A model generated the notes under the pieces. That model had not been told where the DNA came from. It saw nothing but the letters and a program-made list of their open reading frames with translations, and did not search any database. The position numbers and the translations under genes were made by a program. A stretch of 64,000 nt of DNA from Stenopsyche tienmushanensis (Eukaryota; Arthropoda; Insecta; Trichoptera; Stenopsychidae): NCBI GenBank assembly GCA_008973525.1, contig WACJ01000514.1, positions 1,612,001 to 1,676,000 of the forward strand, given 5' to 3'. Of this stretch, positions 10,740-23,948 are shown in pieces. Position 1 is the stretch's first letter. The number at the start of each line of letters is the position of its first letter.

Positions 10740-13700
10740 TGCAATATACCGAATCAAAATATTTTAATTATTCCCTTATTTAAATGCCCTCAAACAGATA
10801 ACAACATACAAAAAAACCGCTTGTGTAATACATGAAAATTTTCATTGTTTGCCAAAAATGTTTCGCATGGACGCGCTAACGAATTTGTTCTGATGTAAAA
10901 TGTGGCTTGGCAAGTTTATATCAATTAGCACAGATTTAACAATGAATTCAATCTCAAACAATCCCTAAACTCGGTCGAAATTGATTGACAGAATTGGTTC
11001 TGCTGTTTTCAGAGAATCATCTGAAGTATCGAGCCATTGTCCATGGATATATTTTATAACAAAACATGAAACACCTACATTTAAACGAAAATAATTCCTA
11101 CTTGCTGTGTGCAAAAGAAGATAATGCAATAAAATACAAAATAAACATTATAAGCACTTTTATTCAGAATATTTTTTGCGAGTATTCCCCAGATATGATT
11201 TTCGCGTTTTTGCGCAGTCTCGTCTTTGAACATCGTTTGGAGTGTTTGTACAAACAGTCACTATCTGACATTTACAAATAATCCGGAAAGGTCGGAAGAT
11301 TTATAGAGCAAAACGATTGTAATATATCATCGAATGTCTCAAGTCTTCGAATAATGAGTTCCAACTGGAGTTACATAAATAAATATCCTCATCATAGAGC
11401 AACTACTAGAGATTAGACTTAAGATTTGGGACCATAATGCGATTGCAATCGTTCGGTTTGAGATATAACTGAGTAATTTGTTTGGCTATTAATTAAAATA
11501 GAAAACTCGTTATTAACGACTTCTGTGAATTTATTTGTGGTACAAGATCAAAAGCGAAACATTATTCCGAAGCAAACAACTCGTTCAAATTTTTGCGTAA
11601 TTAAAAACACTTATGTTGCTTGGCTGAGTTTTTTTTAGCCCTTAACATGCAGCTTGAAATTTATGATTCGCATTCAAAACACTTTGGCGACTTTTAATTT
11701 AAGCCGCAAGTAAAAACCCTTGTACCCTTAAAACATGGGCGTAATCCGGAACCACCATATTTTTTAACTTTATCTCATAATTTCCTATTACCATTATTTA
11801 TATACAATGAAGGTAATTCTTTTCTCCTTTTTAATTATGATAATCGCTATCATAAATTCGCTATTAAAATTGTATTAAATGTAAAAATAAGACTCAATAT
11901 TAGGGTGGACTGAGTTTTAGCATGAGATTAATTCCTTGACTTTTATTTTAAAGATTCGGACCCAATTTCAGATTATTAAAAGAAAATCACTGATCGCGAT
12001 CGAGCGCCTAAATTCAGATTTTACATGATTTCTTGGTTTTGAAAAAGTAAATAATGACATCATTAATAAAGTCGGCAGGGCTACTAATAAACTAATAATT
12101 TACAACCACAACTTAAGTATATTGATCATCTCAATACGTATTAAAATAAGTTTATTTTAATTCAACCTTATTAAGAACGCGTTAGGTAAACATCGTATTA
12201 AAGCAATCTATCCATACAAAAAATATATGGGGATCACCTATTTTAATTTCATTTTTCAAAAGTATATATCTCTAAGAATATTGCCTATAGTTTTGGTGAA
12301 GAAATTCGGATTATTTCAATGCTTTACATCTAATTCGCGAAATGCGCTCGAAGCAATCCTTTGTTCAAATTGCTCCTCAACGGCTCTGAGACCGCTGTAG
12401 TCGCAGTCTTGCCCCTATACCTGCTTTTGTTTACAAGTCAGAGGCTCCTGTTAATATTATCTTTGCTCTACTAAGGGAGCAGATGAAGTCTAAAATATAT
12501 TAACATAGGTTTAAAAAAGGCGAATAAGCAAGAGGGTAATAAGGACACAAAAAGAAAGAGCTCTGTACAAAGTGCTTCGAAAACCGAACAGCTAACTAAT
12601 AAATTGATAAAAGATGTATCTAATCATTAAGACTTAGCTACCTACCGACATCCTGATTCAATAGAAAATATGAGAAATGCTATGTAGGCCTCATACAATC
12701 ATAAAATTTCAACGAAATCATTTTCACCTCAGCATTCACACTGCTTGGAAGACACAAATCCTTGGTCAAATTGCAGAAATCATCATTGCAGAAACAGGCG
12801 AGTATAACATCGTTATATTTGTAAAAATACAAAAAGAAGTTCAGCAATTATTAAGATCCATTTAAGAAGAATTATCGTCTGATGATTTACTGGAAAGATG
12901 TCTTGGATCGAATATTCAAATTAATAATGATCAGCCAGATTAGCCAAAAAATACAAGGCAGAGATAGCTGAAGGATTGTTTTATGGAGCTGGAATCGCTA
13001 ATTAGTATATATATTTCCCTTTTTAATATTTTTTAAGTAATTAAAAAAAGCATTTATAGAATTTCGAAAAACCATGTTGCCGATTTACCAGAAATTTTAC
13101 GGGCTTATTTTACACTTGTATGGCTATGATACTTCGCAAAATTAGGTTAAAATATTTATTTTATCTGGTGTTTTACATTAAAAAATACGCCCAAAAAAAG
13201 TGTTTTTTTCCAAACTTTTTTCAAATCAACGCCACTTTGTTACTTTTAAATAAAAATATTAAGAATATTTTTGACGATTCTTTAAGTAAGCATGAATGAA
13301 AAAATGTATGAACACTGCGGATTTGCATCTTTTTTGACATGCCATTTTGATGTTATTATATAAGATCCCTTAAGAAGAAGAAATAGGGAACCATGAAAGG
13401 GTAGCATACGTCTCGTAAAATAATTTTAAAACATAAATATATCATCGATTGAAAAAAAAACCTCTCAAAGTATAAGTCCTATTTTAGAAGTTAAAACTGA
13501 TGTTTCACTGATACTGATGAACGGGATACCGAAAGTGTATAAGATGATAGAACCAACCAGATAAAACTCTGGTAGATCAAATTGGAAATAAGGAAACCTT
13601 TCCTTTATCCCAATCTCAGATGGTCTAATTGTCAAGTGTCAATTTTTCATTTCGTATTTCGCTGCTGTCTTATTTGAGTAGGACATATACCACAGACCGT

Positions 13701-14306
13701 TTCATATCATCTTAAATTCGGGACAAATATGTTGGGACAACTTAGAGAGTGGAGGCTCAGAGCAAACGTTAATGTAGAAATATGTTATCTTGTGTATTTT
13801 ACGTCAGTCTTGGGATTTGACTTTAAAAAAAATTATTAATAACATAGGATAAATCCAAATAATTACCCCACAAAAATAGTTTTCATATGGATATATTAAG
13901 ATTTAATGTGATTTATAATAAATACAATGCGTGCGTAAATTATGTTTGCACCAAGACAAGGGATTCTAGTGAAATATGCTTTGTGTTTTATTTGATAAAT
14001 TATACTTTGAGTGTTCTGATAAACAACTTTGTTAAAACCACAAGGGAAAACTTGGTATTTCACGAAGTCGTAAAAGATAATAACGTACTTTTTCATAAGT
14101 TGTTTATTTTTATGTCTCTCCATTTTTCGACAAATCAACATTCCATTAACTATCTATAGAATTTATGAAAAGAATATTAATTATAATTATTATATGTCAA
14201 AAATCGCATAATTATAAGAACAGGTAGTGGAATCAGCCAAAGCATAATTGATTTGCAAGTGCAATTAAATAATGATGAATTGACGTTAATCGAGGACAAA
14301 AATTAG
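10740..14306. other. Intergenic, no supported gene
   Basis: About 3.6 kb of AT-rich sequence between genes 4 and 5. The ORFs at 11066-11281, 12677-12865 and 13887-14159 have no recognisable domain. A stretch at 12500-12970 has coding-like composition but many stops, perhaps an old transposon. Confidence 0.4.
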
Positions 14307-14313
14307 TATATAT
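14307..14313 (+). promoter_or_regulatory. Probable TATA element of gene 5
   Basis: TATATAT about 71 bp upstream of the ATG. It lies outside the block duplicated with gene 4, which starts near 14337. Confidence 0.5.
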
Positions 14314-14383
14314 TGTCCAATATCGTTCGATGTTAATACAGATCAAATTTGATAGTCACCGACATCGAATCTAATCATCAAAA

Positions 14384-14796
14384 ATGAAATTCGTAAGCAC
14401 AAATATATATTATATTTAAATTGCAATAGAATTTCGTTGTATGTATTAATATTATCGTATTTGTTATAGATCGTCGCTCTTTGCTTCTTCGCCGTCGCGG
14501 CCATGGCTGCTCCATCCCCGGATGCGCCCGTTAAATTCATCCCCGTCTTGGAAAGGACCGAGAAACATGACGAATCTGGACAATTCGCCCTCAGATACTT
14601 GAGCGCCGATGGAACTTCAGTCAGCGAACAGGGAGTCCTGAAGCCAACAGCCGATGGAAAGGACTACGTCCTCGTCAAAGAAGGAGAATACAGCTTCACC
14701 GCCCCCAATGGACAAGTCTTCCGTACCGTATACGTATCTGACGCCAATGGATTCCATGCCACCGGAGACCATTTGCCCAAATCAGTCGTAGCCTAA
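14384..14796 (+). CDS. Small RR-1 cuticular protein, gene 5
   Basis: Exon 1 is 14384-14392 (Met-Lys-Phe) and exon 2 is 14470-14796. The 111-aa protein is identical to that of gene 4: signal peptide, PSPDAPVKF linker and a single RR-1 chitin-binding domain with GEYSFTAPNGQ and ATGDHLPKSVVA. Leader and intron are nearly identical to gene 4 as well, diverging only close to the acceptor. The few coding differences seen are synonymous (for example CCAACC/CCAACA and GGCGAT/GGAGAC). This indicates recent duplication or gene conversion over about 460 bp. The sequences upstream of the TATA region and most of the 3' UTR are different. The stop codon is TAA. Role as for gene 4. Confidence 0.96.
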
Positions 14797-14899
14797 TTCA
14801 AACAGGACCGTGATTTTGATTTGACGACAACCACTGTGATTATCTATTTTCGCAAAAAAATATATAAAAACTGAAATGCTGAAAAACATATTTAAATGA

Positions 14900-14905
14900 A
14901 ATAAA
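14900..14905 (+). other. Polyadenylation signal of gene 5
   Basis: AATAAA about 104 bp after the stop, in an AAATGAAATAAAC context similar to that of gene 4. Confidence 0.65.
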
Positions 14906-15910
14906 CGAAATATTTGCCACCTTAAATAATCTATGATTATCACTATTCCTTCAAAAAATTTCATCAGAAAATCATCTTGCTGTGAGACTGCCAAATGAGT
15001 TAAATCCTCAATAAAAACTGGATCAAATTTCTACAGATTTGCCATTTGATCTGCATTGCATTCTATACATCAAAAATGTATTAAATTAGCTCTAAAAATT
15101 GGCAAAAAATGATATTTTATACACATACGTTTTTGAAATTTATTTAATCGTTCAAAAGTTCGTTCAGTTCGCTCAATATTAAATTTTTAACATATTTGCG
15201 CGAAAATTTAATATTTCGTGCAAAATGAGTCTCAATATTTATGTTCTGTTATTATAATAATAATTTATGTCTTAAGCATTAGTTTTCTCAAATAATGTCA
15301 CTTACATACAAACGTAATTTATTATACAACTTAAAGCATCGAATTGTTTGGCATCATTAATTTTGCAAACATGTTGAAATTTGCTCGTTAAATTTCCAGT
15401 TGTACTTGTACAATTTCGAAACATTAAATTGACTCAAGTTCAATAACACGAACAATTTACAAGCTATTAGCTATTAACGTCCCGAAGCTATTTAGTATGC
15501 AATAATCAAATACCTAATTACAAAGTCTCACAAAATTAGCATTCAGAGAATTTCATAATTTATTTTCGATACACGCAATATTATTTCGGTAGCAAATGAC
15601 ATATGTCGTCTATGAATCGACTGCTCCATTATTAACCGTTTAGCTCCTAACGAAAGCCTTTTGTATCTTATCTAATTTAAGCTCTGGTGAACTCGATCGA
15701 TATTGTTGTACGTGCATATACCCGATATTTTTGTTCCCGATCGAACATTACTCAACCATTTAAACTTGCGTAAATGGAAGCTTTAGCAAATTGATGGCCA
15801 ATTATTTGAAGCTCTAGTGCGAATTTGGATATAAATAAATATTTTGTATGTGGGGGTTTTCTAAGTAAATCCTTGAAATACGCCGAAAATTTATTTCATT
15901 AATATTATTA
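14906..15910. other. Intergenic, nothing recognised
   Basis: AT-rich, without ORFs of note. Confidence 0.5.
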
Positions 15911-16225
15911 AGGTGTCCCATAAATTTCTTTCGTTTTCATATTAAGAAAAAAATAGACAATAATTTGTATTACATCAAAATTTATTGAATAATATATGAT
16001 CCATTCTGTTCTATTACCTTTCTAATAACAATCTGAAAGGGAAATGTCCAGAATTAGCGAACGCCTCGTCTGTTGGCAATTGCATTCTTTAGATTGTCTA
16101 GTTGGAAACAATATTTTGTTGAATTGATCGTTTCACCTTGCTGAAGTAGCTCATAATAAACTACCCCCTTCCAGTCCCACCAAATGCATAGCAATATTTT
16201 TTTTTTATATAGACCAGGTTTAGAT
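15911..16225 (-). pseudogene. Mariner relic with transposase core fragment
   Basis: The left edge carries AAGGTGTCCCATAAATTTC, a mariner-like terminal sequence. Minus-strand translation around 16060-16190 reads CIWWDWKGVVYYELLQQGET, then INSTKYCFQLDNL and NAIANRRG. This is the conserved mariner block after the first catalytic Asp (..WWDW.G..YYELL..G.TI...YC.QL). No second terminal repeat is found. The right side runs into the truncated piggyBac-type MITE near 16275, so the element is probably broken. Confidence 0.7.
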
Positions 16226-16274
16226 ACAGTTAAAGCACAGAGCCCTTGGTCTAAGACCGTTTACGTTGGATATT

Positions 16275-16708
16275 CTCATAGAGTCAATTGTAAATAAACA
16301 TTGTTGATAGCATACAAGACCACGTCATTTTTTACATAAACAATACACAACAAATCGGTTCATTTGCTCTTGTTTTAGAAGGAAATGATAATCGGACAAA
16401 TACTCATTCAACAAGCAGCAACGAATAGAAAACAATTAAATAAATAAACACTGTCGATAGCACAAAATATTTGGTCATTTCTTTGCGTAAACAAATAACA
16501 CACTATCTAAATCATTTTTAGTCGATAAATTTGGGTTAACGGTCTATACAATCGTGCGATGTATGCGGGGAAGCTCTCCGTCTCTGTCTCCCGAACTGCG
16601 CTACGTTCTCTCTCTGTCTTTGTCTGTCTTCGAGCTCAATGTACAAGAGTGCTCTTTCTGAAAAGTGGAGGGGGGGTCCCAGGCTTTGGGATAGTACTCC
16701 TTTGGGGG
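16275..16708 (+). mobile_element. piggyBac-type MITE (copy 3), left-truncated
   Basis: The right end closes CTCCTTTGGGGG next to TTAA (16709-16712), as in copy 2. The interior shares GTCAATTGTAAAT, GATAGCATACAAGACCACGTCA and the CT-rich tract. The left terminus (CCTTTTGAGGAG) is absent; it begins beside the mariner relic. Confidence 0.7.
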
Positions 16709-16712
16709 TTAA

Positions 16713-19700
16713 TAGCCACAGTTTTTTTCAATTAAACTTCATGCCTATAATTATTCAAGTAAAGGTGTTAATATTTTTTAAAGGAATATACATATATTGC
16801 GTTGAATACAAAAATATATAATAAATTATATCTGTTTTATAATAGTAAATATATTGTACATGTAACATGTTTCCATCGTTTTGCAGCTTCCAAATAAAAC
16901 AATGAAAAGATATTCAAGGCCAAGTTACAATTCAGAAATATCTTAATAGATTTTCGTCTTTGTCTAAAAAATAATATCTTCAAATAAATTCGTTTTTTAC
17001 ATTTTGACACGTCATTCGTTATGAAAGTACGCCTTCAAAAAATATTTTCATTGTATACAAAAATATGTTTTTATTATGATAACCAAACGCAAAAAGCTCC
17101 TTTCGGATGATTCGACATAACAAGAGCTTTCCTAGTCGATTCCATCAGAATCTCTAATAGACTCTAACGAAACATTATTTGCATTAACGATGTTAGGGAA
17201 AACAAATACGAAGGTTGTCAGAAATCACAACGAAATAAATAAAATAAAGTTGTACACGAATCACAACAAAGGTATATGTTTAAAAAGCTCAAGCAGCATT
17301 TATTTATGCCTTATAGAAAAATATTCATAACGGAATTTCTTTGTGGATCGTACGAATTTTTGTAAATAAAAATCGCGCACACGTAGCAAAGAGGAGGAAG
17401 TCTTACTTTTTTCCTTTTGATTCCGAGAAGTCTCTTTGAATTCATGACAATAAAATATCTACATGTGCTTTTTTGAAAGCTCAAATATGAAATCCGTTTA
17501 GAGTTGGCTTTTCAGCCTTAAGTGGGTCTATATTTTTATTTTTGCCGGCGAAATGTTTGCGAATATTCTTACACGTCTACATCGCTTGTCCATTATGCGT
17601 GTAGGCTATTTTCGTAATGAATTGCAATCTGAGCTGCTACAAAAGCAGTTTTGCCACATGTTCAACTTGGTGGCGTATGCGATGGTTGCTTATAATTATA
17701 TTAAAATGGTGGCCAGATGACCTTTTGGAATTTTGCAATAAAATCACCTATTATTAACGTTTGAGGCGTAACATGAACATGATTTAAATTTGGAGGACTA
17801 CAATGCAAAAATCTGTAGGGGTGTGAAATTGAACTTTTAGAGAAAAGCACAAGGAAATCTTCCTTTACATTATTCATTAGCCATTATGGTATTTCTAGCT
17901 TTGATTTAAACTATAAATTATACCTTATCTTTCGCTATCAACACTCTCCATGCAAACATATTCCTGGATGTACAAAAAAAATATTTTTAGCAGACAATTT
18001 AAACCAAAAAAATGTTCAGGGTACATAATATATTTTTTGTCTAACTTTGCAGGTCAACTTAAATAAGAACTTAATGAGAATTTAAAAAGATTTTTTAGTA
18101 TGTACATTTTTGTTCATGGTATTTTTATGTTTTATGATAAATTGTTAGACAAATTCAAAATTTCAAATTTTGAATAAGTATTTTATATTTACACAAATGC
18201 CCAAGTGTCATTATTTGTTGTCTGTATATCTGTGGGAATGCTCTGAAAATTAAAAAAAAATTATCACTTCGTTAGAAAGTTTAGTGAAAATTTTCGAACG
18301 GGCGATTATCTCCCTCAGGTTTCATTCCAGACCAATGAGAATTTAATTAGGATAGAACAGATGGTTGATTCAACTATCGGATAAGAGAAGATGCGCTAAA
18401 AAGCACAGAAGATAAACTGAAAAATATCTAATTGGTTCAAGATGACGTTTTGTTTTAATATTTTTAGAAGAAGTGACCCAACTGCGTCAGATGTTTAAAA
18501 TTAACGGGTTACATTCTCGATATTTTGGGTCCAAATTTTCCCATTTATTGATGTCCAATGCTTACTAGTTAAAAAATCATGATAAAAAATGTATAGTTCA
18601 AATGGCATTAGTTTTGTAAGCCCATTATCTATCATAAAAATCAATGATTTATGTGGTTTAAAACTTGATTTGGCCTTTCGCCCTGCGGACATTTTATCAT
18701 TTTACAATAAACCTGTCATATAACTCATTTCTTTTGATTCAACGAATCATCTAATGATCAATTAGAGTTAGTTTTCATAATCATTAAATGCATGTAAATC
18801 ATTGTTATATATTCTTACATTATGATAAAAATATCTTCAATTCATTTCCTAAGCAGAAACGGGAATGTTTGCAAAATCACGAAATAAACGAAATTTTAAT
18901 TACCGCAAACGACCCCATTTATTCCACAATACTAAATGTCCTAATTGAGATTAAGCTTAATATAATGCAAAGAATTTACACCCTGTAAGCACGCTGGGAT
19001 GATGAAATTTCAGCTAGGTGATTATGATTCTTCAATTAAAATTTCAATACTTTTAATTAAGCAAATATCTTTGCGGTGTTATCATAGTTCGACGTGCAAA
19101 TATAACTTTGGCTCAAAAGTCACGTTTTCTACCAAGCTAGAAAAAACTTATAATTAATTCCACAGTGTATAAAACGTGTTTTGGAGAGCATGCCAGTAAA
19201 TTTCTGAAATGAAAATCTGAAGTTTTATGCAAACAACACACCCCGATTCATGCTAAAATTTCGCCATCATTAATTGGATATGTAAATTTTAATATATTTC
19301 CAATTCAATGTACATCCATTGAAAACAGACGTAATTGCATATTAATTTGATGAAATTACATCGATATTGTATCAATATTAAGCTTCGTGATAGAATTATA
19401 TATCATAGAAATAAAATTATTTATTCGCTGCATCATATTTCTCCTGAAGTTTCTGAAGGGTCCAAAACAATTTTCAACCCCTGTCATAAATTATTCAGGA
19501 TGTGTATGCCGTTTGAAGATCAGTTTATGTTTTAGTTTGTATATAACTAAATATAACTTTCGACTCCGAGATGACTGAATGTAAACATATTTGGATATGC
19601 AAAATCATTCGAGCTGAAATTTGGGTGGCAACCCAAACGTTTGATGTTTATCATTATTCTTTACTACGACATGTCTTCATATTCGCATGCAAATTATAAG

Positions 19701-20510
19701 GAAGCCCATTAAGGAAACCGAATTACACGCCGTTTAAATATTAGATGAACTCATATTGCTAAAATGGAGCCAAAAATCGAATCAAGTTTAATTATTCCTT
19801 TCATATACAGATGAATTTATATATGGTAGAACTTTGATTAACCGGATTGTTCAAAATAAAACATATAATTTACCGATGGATTGCATATTACGAAGGTTAC
19901 TAAATGTTTAATATCTGAAGATGGAAGCTCAGTGCGAAAATTTATCAAAAAATCTGAAATTGGAGAACTTGAAGAGTGTATTTTTATGTGGTTGATACAA
20001 AGACGATCGACTGGACAGCCAATATCTGGTATATTATTGTGTGAAAAAGCAATATTTTTCAATACAAAATTAAATGGATGTTTGTTTTTCATCCCCATAC
20101 CATTTTTTTGGTAGATTATTTATCATCCCCGAATGTAAAAATAGTTTGTTTACATAGTAATGAATATCTTTATTAAGCTATCATCAATATGTCGCTCAAT
20201 TTATTAGAGCGTTATACCTAAGACGTCGAGCCCAAAATATTTGTATCAAGCCGATGTAAATATTTCCATCATAGTTTTGCCATATTCGAAGATGGCTAAT
20301 AAGAGACATTCATTAAAGCCCTCTTTAAGAAGCATTCCAGTTCCTGAGAAATATTTCCGAATTAACACTTAATTACGTTGTGAAAATTTCGTTCGATGTA
20401 ATAATGCAAAATGCTTGGAGCTAATATTATTTAAAGGTCATCAACAACTCTAAATTAGTACTAAGGCAAAATATTCAAATGAGCATGTTTAACGATGTCA
20501 ATTAACTTAG
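16713..20510. other. Intergenic, no supported gene
   Basis: About 3.8 kb of AT-rich sequence. ORFs such as 18501-18692, 19335-19535 and 19838-20098 show no known domain or splice-consistent structure. Confidence 0.45.
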
Positions 20511-20547
20511 TATATATACTCGTGGAAAAAATGTTACAATCATCAGT
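20511..20547 (+). promoter_or_regulatory. TATA and initiator of gene 6
   Basis: TATATATA starts at 20511 and a perfect arthropod initiator TCAGT lies at 20543-20547, 32 bp downstream. This is textbook core-promoter spacing. The predicted transcription start is about 35 bp upstream of the ATG. Confidence 0.75.
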
Positions 20548-20578
20548 TTCTGTTGACTAGCTAACAGCAACCATCGAG

Positions 20579-20991
20579 ATGAAATTCGTAAGCAAAATTA
20601 TTTTGTTGTACAATTAATTATAATTATTTTTACCTGTAAAGTATATCGCATTATTTTAATATAGGTCGTCGCTCTTTGCTTCTTCGCCGTCGCGGCCATG
20701 GCTGCTCCATCCCCGGATGCACCCGTTAAGTTCATCCCTGTCTTGGAAAGGACCGAGAAACATGATGAAACTGGCCAATTCGCCCTCAGATACTTGAGCG
20801 CCGATGGAACTTCAGTCAGCGAACAAGGAGTCCTGAAGCCAACAGCCGATGGCAAGGACTACGTCCTCGTCAAAGAAGGAGAATACAGCTTCACCGCCCC
20901 CAATGGACAAGTCTTCCGTACCGTATACGTATCTGACGCCAATGGATTCCATGCCACCGGCGACCATTTGCCCAAATCAGTCGTAGCCTAA
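20579..20991 (+). CDS. Small RR-1 cuticular protein, gene 6
   Basis: Exon 1 is 20579-20587 (Met-Lys-Phe, donor GTAAGC) and exon 2 is 20665-20991 (acceptor TTAATATAG). The 111-aa product differs from genes 4 and 5 only at two places: Val instead of Ile as residue 4, and Thr instead of Ser at residue 39. It has the same signal peptide and RR-1 domain (GEYSFTAPNGQ, SDANGFHATGDHLP). The leader and intron are unrelated to those of genes 4 and 5, although exon 2 is almost identical at DNA level. This is a pattern expected of exon-limited gene conversion or strong constraint on a recent copy. It is the rightmost gene of the cuticle cluster, followed by transposon-rich DNA. Confidence 0.96.
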
Positions 20992-21142
20992 TTTCAACTC
21001 TGACTTTTGCACTGCCCCCAAATATACAGAAAAATGGAAAAAAATACATAATCTTGGAATAAATTAGAAAAAAATAATAAACAAAGAATAGACGAACAAA
21101 CTAACAATCTAGTCACGGGAACAAGTAAAGCATATTTACTTA

Positions 21143-21148
21143 AATAAA
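21143..21148 (+). other. Polyadenylation signal of gene 6
   Basis: AATAAA in a TTACTTAAATAAATA context about 152 bp after the stop. Confidence 0.6.
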
Positions 21149-22176
21149 TATCAGATGAATTCCCAATTGCAAAAATTTCCAATCATATTGGAAAGATATG
21201 GTTTGATTGACTAATCTGCTTCTGTGGTTAGATTTGGAATTAATTGATTTCAATTGCAATCAATTGTTCTGAAGAAATCACGAAGTTTATAATAATGTAA
21301 TATTGTTAAATAAATATTTGCATTTACTTAATATTTTTATTACTGAATATGAAATTTTCACATATATAACAGATCAATAACAATTTATTTATTGTAAACT
21401 ATACATATTTTTGGAGCATTTTAGACTACCTCACTTTTAATGGCAAAGTAAGGCATTTTAAATGTATGTTTTACTTATTTAATAACTCAATCTTAGTCTT
21501 ATATCGAAGAAACCGTTGAAATAGTTGAAACAATCAATTCATTTACTGCCGGAGAGCTTTAAGCTTAAGGCCATGGCATCAATTGAATCGGTTCGACACA
21601 TAATTGTCTGAAGAAAACGATGTTATGTATTCTTAAATAAACATTTTAATTAAATTTTAAGCGATATAAACATTGCAAAGAACAAAGGCTTAAGCGATAC
21701 AAATGAGTTCATTAGAAAACGGTTGGGATCCAATAATAAATAAGACAGAAGGCTTCGCCAGGAAAATAAACACAATGGCCCAGAAAAATCAATCGAGCAG
21801 TTAACATTCTCGGTGGAACTATTGACTACCCTTTTAGTGCAAAGGAAATCACCAGAAAAAGGCAGGCGTTTTTTACATTGAATGTAAACAATATAAATAA
21901 CCAGGAATTAATTAAAGCTTAAAAACGTGTAGAAAATCGATTAATATATGCAATATTTCTCTGTAAAAATGTTTTAAATAATTTTCAGCAAATAATTTCA
22001 GCAAACTAGAATCTTTTGATATATGAAACACAGGAGAGTTCATTTATATAAATAAATTGAAATTTTAGATAAATCAATGACTACTGAAGAAATATAGCAG
22101 AAAAATACGCTAAATTTTTATTTAATTAATAAATAAAAAAGATGTTATGTTGAAAAAACGGTTTTTGGGATGATAA
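21149..22176. other. Intergenic, nothing recognised
   Basis: AT-rich, without supported ORFs or repeats shared inside the window. Confidence 0.5.
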
Positions 22177-22477
22177 CCCCTAAAGAAGTACCTTCGCAGG
22201 GTCTGCGATCCCCCTCCACGAACAACGTCGCTGCTTGTCGAATAAGTCTTTGTCCAATTATCATCTTGTTTTAAAGCACGAGCAAATGAATCGATTCCTT
22301 GTGTATTATTTATGTAAAGAAATGAAGTTGCTTGTATGCTATCAACAGTGTTTATTTACAATTGTCTCGAATTGAGGATTGACTTACACTGATAGGAGCT
22401 GACAGACAATAATCGATGTAAAGCGATTATGGCATTAACGAATTCATCGTTTTAAAATTTGCTCACTCCTCAAAACG
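22177..22477 (-). mobile_element. piggyBac-type MITE (copy 4), degenerate
   Basis: Opposite orientation to copy 2. It begins CCCCTAAAGAAGTAC and ends GCTCACTCCTCAAAACG. The flanking TTAA sites have decayed to ATAA and TTGA. The CT-rich core is deleted, leaving 301 bp. The shared interior includes GATAGGAGCTGACAGACA and AATCGATGTAAAGCGATTA. Confidence 0.65.
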
Positions 22478-22996
22478 TTGAAGAATTAAGGTGATTGAAT
22501 TCATACCACAGAAGATTTTCATAATAGGAAATATTCATGGTCGCTCAGTTATTTTTTTGCTGGAGCCCACCAACAGCCAAATTAAACTATTCATCACACA
22601 CTTCGGATGGTTAATACCTCATTAAAAAAAAAATGATGAAAATTGGAATAATGGATAGAAATATATGGGGTTCTCTATACGTGCTTTTTTGCACATGAGC
22701 CGATTTTTTTTTGAGAGTTATGGAGGTCTTTTGCTCCGTTTCACACATAAGCCCTATGTATTAAATGTCGAAAAAGTTGTCGAAATAGATTTTTTCGACA
22801 TTTCGAAAAAATATTCAAAATTTCACATTTAAATCGTTATAACATTTTAATTTATGGTTGTAATCGCATGAAATGCCTGTTTATATATTTTGAACTGATA
22901 CCACAGTCTACAGACTTGATACCTCTAGATTTCTTTATCTGGGGACATGCCCTATTCTGTGGCTCGTGCGGTCACCAGACCTGACACCACTGGATT

Positions 22997-23007
22997 TCTT
23001 TATCTTT
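22997..23007. repeat. Left 11-bp target-site duplication of the LINE insertion
   Basis: TCTTTATCTTT here is repeated exactly at 23938-23948, bracketing the LINE fragment. Confidence 0.7.
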
Positions 23008-23937
23008 TTTTTGTTTGCGAAGGAGGGAATCTTCAAAAGGCACCACCATTCTGGTAGTAGTGCGGTATTTTTACCCACTAAGCCCTCTCTTCTTTGGCTG
23101 CTACCCGGTTCTTAGTTAAGTATTGTATAAGAGGGGCAGCGATATGTCCCTCACGGGCTCTCCATTTGTTTCCTTCTGGATGTCATTATATTGCTATTGT
23201 TCGTCGTCTTGTACGTTCAGTATCCTCCTTTCGCATTCCATGCCGTAGCATCCGCTAACATTAAAGGTACCATTTTGCTAAGGGAGAGCGAGCTGATTCC
23301 CAGCTCTTCCCGTAGGATGTCCCTTTCGGTGCTTCATGATGGGCAGACAAATATCGTATGTGCAGCATCGTCGTATTCCGCTCTGCAGTGGTGACATTCC
23401 AGGCCGGTCTCTTTGCCTATTTTGTGTAGGTAGCTACCAAAATAGACGTGCCCGGTGAGGACCTGGGTCAAGTGGTAGTATAGTTGACCGTGCTTTGTGG
23501 TTACCCAGATTCCACCAATCTTGTGCTCCTTCTCTGGACTCTGGCCATGTTGAGCCTGGCACTTCCAATTTGGAGTGCCTCGGCCCACATCGGCGCGCCG
23601 AACAACAATACCGAGTGCACTACCTCGTTGTAGAGTCGCCTCCTGTTTGTTTTTGGACCACCAATGTTGGGCATCAACCTGACCAGATTCTTCACGATGC
23701 TAACCGCCTTCGCTGCCGCCTTCTCCGTGTGGGTGACAAATCAGAGCTTGTCATCAATCTCCAGCCGCAAATACCGAATGGATCTTTAGTATTTAATATC
23801 GCAATACCCGATCCTCAGGAGTGGGGGCGCAATCTTCCTGTATCTTGTAAAAAAGAGGGCCTCCGTTTTTATGGACAGCGAGGTCCAAACTAGCTCTTGT
23901 CAGCCACTTCTTGGCCCAGGCTAAATGTCTTTATCTT
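23008..23937 (-). mobile_element. R1-type non-LTR retrotransposon, 5'-truncated, copy 1
   Basis: The minus strand encodes the C-terminal part of an R1-type ORF2: RLMPNIGGPKTNRRRLYNEV, HLTQVLTGHVYFGSYLHK and the gag-like zinc motif CHHCRAEYDDAAHTIFVC. The 3' UTR (23020-23250) is shared with copy 2 at 35320. A T-run at 23005-23012 is the poly(A) tail seen from the plus strand. Compared with copy 2, about 200 bp upstream of the zinc motif are deleted (junction near 23510). Frameshifts and 5' truncation leave no functional protein. Confidence 0.85.
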
Positions 23938-23948
23938 TGGACGTGCAA
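23938..23948. repeat. Right 11-bp target-site duplication of the LINE insertion
   Basis: TCTTTATCTTT, identical to 22997-23007. Confidence 0.7.
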
